From Corythucha ciliata (taxonomy: Eukaryota; Arthropoda; Insecta; Hemiptera; Tingidae): a stretch of 64,000 bases of DNA. Position 1 is the stretch's first letter; the number at the start of each line of letters is the position of its first letter. The stretch spans positions 55,095,952 to 55,159,951 of the forward strand of contig CM075941.1 in the NCBI GenBank assembly GCA_038030265.1, given 5' to 3'. Below are positions 59,451-64,000 of the stretch, piece by piece. Both the position numbers and the translations under genes were made by a program. A model generated the notes under the pieces. It saw only the letters and a program-made list of their open reading frames with translations. It searched no databases and was not told the origin of the DNA.

Positions 59451-60005
59451 TTTTAGGGGCCCGGCAGGTTTCGGAAAAAATGCAAGCGTCAGAAATACAG
59501 TAAATCCATTTAAATGAGCGACGTCTTTAACGTCTCAATTTGCCAGAGAATTCAACAAATTTCCGTCGATTTGCCCTGCCCATATTTCGTTTTACCACGC
59601 CGTGGTGGTGTGAGAACGCTAGGAGGGGGCATAATAATGGATTGTAGTAATTGTTTAGTTTTAAACGTTGTGAAAAATGTACAATTTTGAGACAGAAAAG
59701 TGGTACACAAGAGTGCGGAACCCTCCACTCCAACTTTTTCTGGAATTATTGGAGAAAGAAATAGATATTAGCATATTCCACAACATTTTGGGGAGTGTGT
59801 TGCCACTTTTGTAGCCCCGTCCGCCGTCCCTCACCCAACGTTCAACGACCGTTTGGCTCTTTGGGCTCTTCCGCTGCTCTGAAGGCTTCCCCGAACTCGA
59901 TAACAGTTGAAACCTTCTCGTATTTTTGGTGCTCTTGTTTTGGATTTGACTGTGCCTTCAGTAAATTTTTGTTTTGAAAATTTCCACTAAAATATCGTCC
60001 AAAAA
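59451..60005. promoter_or_regulatory. Divergent intergenic region, presumed bidirectional promoter
   Basis: 555 bp separate the start codons of V-ATPase E (-) and the ChaC-like gene (+). No recognised transposon. Contains a GC-richer stretch (59815-59890) and no obvious TATA box near either start. Short forward ORFs here do not resemble proteins. Confidence 0.5.
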
Positions 60006-63000
60006 ATGTGGCTGTTCGGTTACGGTTCGCTAATTTGGAAGGCGGACTTCAAGTTTGAGAGGAAGGTCGTCGGTTACATTAAAGGGTACGTCAGGCGATT
60101 CTATCAGTCGAGTCCCGATCATCGAGGAGTGCCGGAAAAGGTGTGTAAACTTCCGCGTATTTTGATTTAATCCAACGATTTGTGTGAGGCCTTTGGGCAA
60201 CCGGCCGGTCATCGGATCGGTACCACGTTAGATGCCCTCCCCCTGCCGTCATTACCGGGGATGTTCCTGTGGTTTGCGTCTTGTCACTGCCCCCTCCCCC
60301 CCACTTTGGTCGTTATGAGAGGGAGAGGAAGACTGTGCAGGACTTCTGAGGGCTCCCCTCCGACCCTGTACTGTCAGCTATCACCAAGGAACGTACTGGG
60401 TGAAGGTGTGACTATGAAAGACGTCCTGAGAAGGAAGCGATTTAGCTCCTTGAGGTCTATTCCAGGAATAGACCTCAGGGACCTCTTCCCACCTGTGACA
60501 GCGAGGGGAGTCATGTCTTGCGACATTCGCTGGGTCCTCCTAATTTGCGGACCAGCCCATAACTCGCCCTAAAGTGTTCCGACTGGGCTGATTTTCTGTG
60601 TTTAGACTCTGCTTCGGTGGCAGTACAAGGTATCAAAATTTGGTGACGATCCGGTAATTTGTTGACCCCTTTCTTCCCGTACCGGAGCGCCTTGAATTTG
60701 CGGACGAGCTCACAACTCGCCCAAAAGTGTTCCGACTAGACTGGGCTGATTTTCTGTAGACTCTGCTCCGTGGCATTACAAACCATCAAAATTTGCTGAC
60801 GAAGCGCGTCAGCATACTAACGGATTGTAACCAAATTTTGAAGCCTTGTACTGCACCGGAGTAGAGTACAAATATAGATAATCAGCCAAATCGGAGCAGT
60901 TCAAGGCGAGTTATGGGTTGGGCCGCAGAATTCAAGACGCTCCTGTGCGGGGGAAGGGGTTCAGCAAATTATCCGATCGTCGCCAAATTTTGATGGGTTT
61001 TACTGCCACCGGAGCAGAGTCTGAATCAGAAAATCAACCCAGTCGGAACCCTTTAGGGTGAGTTATAGGCTGGTCCACAAATTAGGAGGACCCACATTCG
61101 CTTCGGGGTCCTACAATAGGAGCCCGTCAACAGGATAACAAACCACCCGCGGGCGTAGTCCTCTCCTACACTGACACGCCCGCCCGCGTCAATGGAATCT
61201 AGAGACGTTGAAGGGATCCCCCCCCCCCCTGATTCCGGCCTTTCTGGGCTTGTTTAAGCGCCTGCGCGAATTTTCTCGTCAACTATAGCCGCGGCAGGGC
61301 AGTTTGTGGTTCCAGCTTTATCATGTTGGTATTTTCATGATTGGAGTTCTTTGTGGTTCTCCCCGTTAATTTTGGTGGTTCGAGTTTTTTGTGTTTAGAA
61401 CGTTTCGTGGTTGTATATTTTTGAGGTTTGAAAGTTATGTGGTTCTTACGTTTTGTGGTTGGAGCTTTGTGTGGTTTGTTCGTTTTGTGGTTGGAATTAT
61501 TTTTGTGATTCGAATCACAAAAAGCTTCAACCACGGAAAGCTCCAATCACAAAAAAAAACCAATCCACAAAAAAATCGGACCTCGAAACGCTCGAACCAC
61601 ACAACATACAGCGGGCTCGGTTGACAACAAAAATGCCCCTCAAATTGGTTGATGAGCACTTCAAGGGGGCCGTCGAGAGAACATTAAACCACCCTCGTCC
61701 GCGCCAATCAGAACATGAAGGGGGTAGGGGGTTCCCCCCGTGATTTTCGGGCTTTCTGGCCTGTTTCAACGCACGAATTTTCTCTGTTTTCAGTTCTTTT
61801 TCGATTTCAACTTTTAATGGTTAAGGCTTTTCAAGTGGTTCTCCCCGTTTATTTTGTTTTGCAGTTTTTTGGTTGGAGCATGTTGTGGCTAGAGCGTTTT
61901 GTGCTTCGAGCTTTTTTGTCGTTAGTGCTTTTCCTGGTTGAAGTTTTTTGTAGTTCGAGTTTCTTGTGGTTCGATTTTTCTGTGGTTGGAGTTTTTGTGG
62001 TTAGAACGTTTTATGGTTGGAGTTTTTTTTATTTGAACGTTTCGTGGCTCTTGTCTTTTGTGGTTGGAGCCTTTTTTATTATGAGATGTTTGGGGTTGCA
62101 ACGTTTGTGGTTGGGCTTTTTGTGGGTTCGATTTCTTTGTGGTTAGACCTTTTTGAGGTTCCACTTTTTGTGAGTCGAGCTTTTCTTGGTTTGAGCGTTT
62201 TGTGGATAGATACTCAATGCGTTCGAATTGCAAAAAGAAAATTGAACCTCAAAAAACACGGACGTCTAAAAGTTCGAACCACAAAAAACTGCAACCACTA
62301 AAATCTCCAACCACGAAAAGCTCGAACGACAAAAATCTCCAAGCACAAACAACTTCAACCACAAAAAGCTACAAGCACAAAAAACTGTCAAGGAAAATTC
62401 GTTCGAAACACAAAAAAGTTGGAACCACAAAAGGTCGGACCTCAAAGAACTCCAACCATTCTGTTGGCTAGGTTGACAGCACAAATAAGTGGCCCAGAAA
62501 TAACGGAATCGCCTCACAAAGTGGGCAAAAATTAGCGTTTTACGTAGGAATTTTTCCCCTTTACGACAGGCCAGCGAGACCCGCTTGCCTGTCCACAGGA
62601 AAATTAGGGGGGGGGGGGCACGCTCAACTGGCCAATTCAGACAGTCTCGGCCTGGACGCACTTAAGCGCGTCTCAAAAATGACAATTTAGGGTCATTTTT
62701 TGAAGTGATTCGATCCCTTTGACCATGCAGAACTGAGAAATGCCAGGGAATTCAGCCCAAATGCCTTTAAAAGGTCCGTCAGCCTTCCCCCTCCCTTCAT
62801 AAGGGGCCAAAAATGAGCGTTTCGCGTTGTTGGTTTAAGGCCGAATTTCACCACGTCAAGGCGGGGGCCAGCGAGATCCCACTTCCTCCGAGGTTTTTCC
62901 TTCGACTCGCTGACGATCACGCGGCTGCTGTCAGCGGGAAAAATTCGTTGGGTCTCTGAAAACGGACCGTAGCGGCCAGAACCGCCGCGGGGTGTGATTA

Positions 63001-63842
63001 GACCTTTTTTTTCCATGTTTGGACTTTTAGAGTGTGGTTCAAGTTTCTTGTTGTTGGAACTTTCCTGGGGATTTGTGGTTTTCGTCAATTGTGGCCTTGA
63101 GTACGCATGGCCCTCTCACAATCAGTCCGGAAGGAGGTTGAAAAATAACGCCCTCCCCCCCCCTCCACTTTAAACGCACTATCGCCAGGGATTCCTCAGT
63201 TTCAATTTTTTAATATTTATCGTTCCAGCCTGGTCGAGTGGTGACATTATTGCCTTCCGGAAACCCGCAGGTAATTTCCCGCACGAATCATGGAACCGGA
63301 AAACACCCATAAATTTCGATTTTTTTTTCTCTGTAGGACGTTGTCTGGGGCGTGGCCTATAAAATTAAAGACGAAGACTGCGACGACGTCTTGTACGGGC
63401 TCGACTACCGGGAGAAATGTGGGTATGACAAAAAGACCGTTATATTCTACCCTGGACCTCAGGCAAGGATGATTAATTCTCGTACAATAACCCCGGCGAT
63501 ATAGAATCCCCTCTTCGTCCCTACACTTCCCACCACAACCCTGACGTTCTATTTTAAAAGGAGTCAGCAAACAGTCGACCCGCTTCCGCTATTGAACTGG
63601 TCATTTACGTTGGATCGCCCGACAACGAGTACTACGCCGGTGAGGCACCACTCAAAGAGATGGCTCAACAAATAGCCGAATGTGAAGGCTCGAGCGGACC
63701 CAATTCGGAGTATCTGTTCAATTTGGCGAAAGCCGTTCGTCAAATAGCGCCATCTGAGGAGGGGGAGTTCTCCTTCGACCGTCATCTGTTTGATTTAGAG
63801 CGGGCCGTTCGCGAAATTTTGACGGCTCGTAAAACCGCGTAG
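60006..63842 (+). CDS. CHAC2: Glutathione-specific gamma-glutamylcyclotransferase (ChaC2-like), four coding exons
   Basis: Exons 60006-60140, 63229-63270, 63337-63462 and 63561-63842, all phase 0, give 194 residues (human ChaC2 has 184). Seen: N-terminal [12 protein letters not shown] with the glycine-rich substrate loop YGSLIW (6-11), [44 protein letters not shown] with the predicted catalytic Glu85, [22 protein letters not shown], and [16 protein letters not shown]. Family knowledge: ChaC enzymes are cytosolic and split glutathione into 5-oxoproline and Cys-Gly. Length and the [12 protein letters not shown] start favour ChaC2 over ChaC1. The third intron begins CAG|gcaagg, a consensus GC donor; no GT donor fits as well. 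The second exon is only 42 bases, and the 3.1-kb first intron is filled with repeats. Confidence 0.93.
60532..61093. mobile_element. Mutator-like foldback element, 562 bp
   Basis: Identical 9-bp ACATTCGCT on both sides (60523-60531 and 61094-61102). Termini GGGTCCTCCTAATTTG in inverse. Each arm holds two tandem units (AACTCGCC, GTGTTCCGACT, GGGCTGATTTTCTG). Centre at a GCTGACG/CGTCAGC hairpin, about 60804. No ORF. Confidence 0.85.
61290..62470. repeat. GTGGTT array with two strand switches
   Basis: Irregular GTGGTTNGAGNTTTTTGTG units switch to AACCACAAAAAGCTCCAACC at about 61510 and again at about 62222, making two long imperfect palindromes. Each follows a duplicated GGCTTTCTGG...GAATTTTCTC segment (61230 and 61755). 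Long hydrophobic ORFs are artefacts of the repeat. Confidence 0.75.
62500..63110. repeat. Duplicated flank of the GTGGTT family
   Basis: The AGCGTTT...GCCAGCGAGA segment occurs at 62530 and again at 62815, related to 35035; the second copy leads into short GTGGTT units at about 63030. Confidence 0.55.
63463..63560 (+). other. GC-AG intron 3 of the ChaC-like gene
   Basis: 98 bases, from CAG|gcaagg to ttttaaaag|GAG. Both exon edges fall at codon boundaries and the join gives FYPGPQ-ESANS, at the point where the family is variable in length. Reading through hits a stop at 63503-63505. Confidence 0.7.
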
Positions 63843-64000
63843 GGAGCCGTTATTAAAAAAAAAAAATACTATGATCACAAGAAAAATTACACGCTCGTTT
63901 GACACCAAAGTGTTTTTAACGCAACCGCAAACGTCAATTTCAAAGGTTTGGACAGTGAAATTGACGAGGTCGGGTCGAATGAACTTATACATTTGAATTA
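63843..64000. other. 3' flank of the ChaC-like gene
   Basis: A variant ATTAAA at 63852 lies ten bases past the stop, rather close to be the signal. A minus-strand reading frame is open through 63898-63992, but I cannot identify it; it may be UTR or an exon of a neighbouring gene. Confidence 0.3.

Larger units (their letters stand above)
60141..63228 (+). other. ChaC-like intron 1 (3.09 kb), repeat-filled
   Basis: No coding exon recognised. Order: GC-rich unknown stretch 60190-60520, Mutator-like foldback 60532-61093, GTGGTT-array foldbacks 61290-62470, and duplicated flanking segments 62500-63110. Confidence 0.75.

Noticed and set aside
61715..62301. Long hydrophobic forward ORFs resembling membrane proteins
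   Set aside because: Translation of the GTGGTT array; periodic and open in several frames.

Overview
Eukaryotic, intron-rich, repeat-laden nuclear DNA, most likely from an invertebrate animal. Three split protein-coding genes can be reconstructed from conserved motifs and phase-consistent splice sites. The glutathione-cyclotransferase protein reads most like arthropod or other protostome ChaC, but I would not name a phylum from this window alone. The DNA is AT-rich and carries more than 30 runs of ten or more C or G. No rRNA gene, intact tRNA gene, CRISPR array or prokaryotic operon structure is visible.

Layout. 1-24457 has no recognisable coding exon. It is either the upstream flank or a 5' intron of the first gene and is full of inverted repeats, with a chain of consecutive palindromes at 14.4-18.3 kb. 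24466-55335 (+) is a DUSP10/MKP-5-like MAP-kinase phosphatase in four coding exons: an N-terminal exon, a rhodanese/MAPK-docking exon, a 26.8-kb intron, then two exons for the dual-specificity phosphatase domain. 56388-59450 (-) is V-ATPase subunit E in four exons, convergent with DUSP10. 60006-63842 (+) is a ChaC2-like gamma-glutamylcyclotransferase in four exons, divergent from V-ATPase E across 555 bp and carrying a probable GC-AG intron.

Mobile DNA. The non-coding space holds several families whose boundaries can be set by target duplications: a 1.57-kb hAT element (8-bp duplication) carrying LINE-derived sequence; two Mutator-like foldbacks (9-bp duplications); two PIF/Harbinger-type MITEs (TTA/TAA), one with an empty paralogous site elsewhere in the window; a mariner-type MITE (TA); and a Helentron/HINE-like family with subterminal AGTGCATTTCATT repeats and a tandem core of about 290 bp. 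One palindrome is built from two tRNA-like (A box/B box) SINE arms.

Most interesting signal. The AP-1 site TGA(C/G)TCA occurs 36 times by my count against about 8 expected by chance. All but one lie in the 55 kb up to the end of the DUSP10 gene. DUSP10 inactivates JNK and p38, the kinases that activate AP-1, so this looks like a feedback-controlled stress-response locus. Six sites surround an internal TATA box (51161) that precedes a phase-compatible alternative first exon, which could yield a phosphatase lacking the rhodanese domain.
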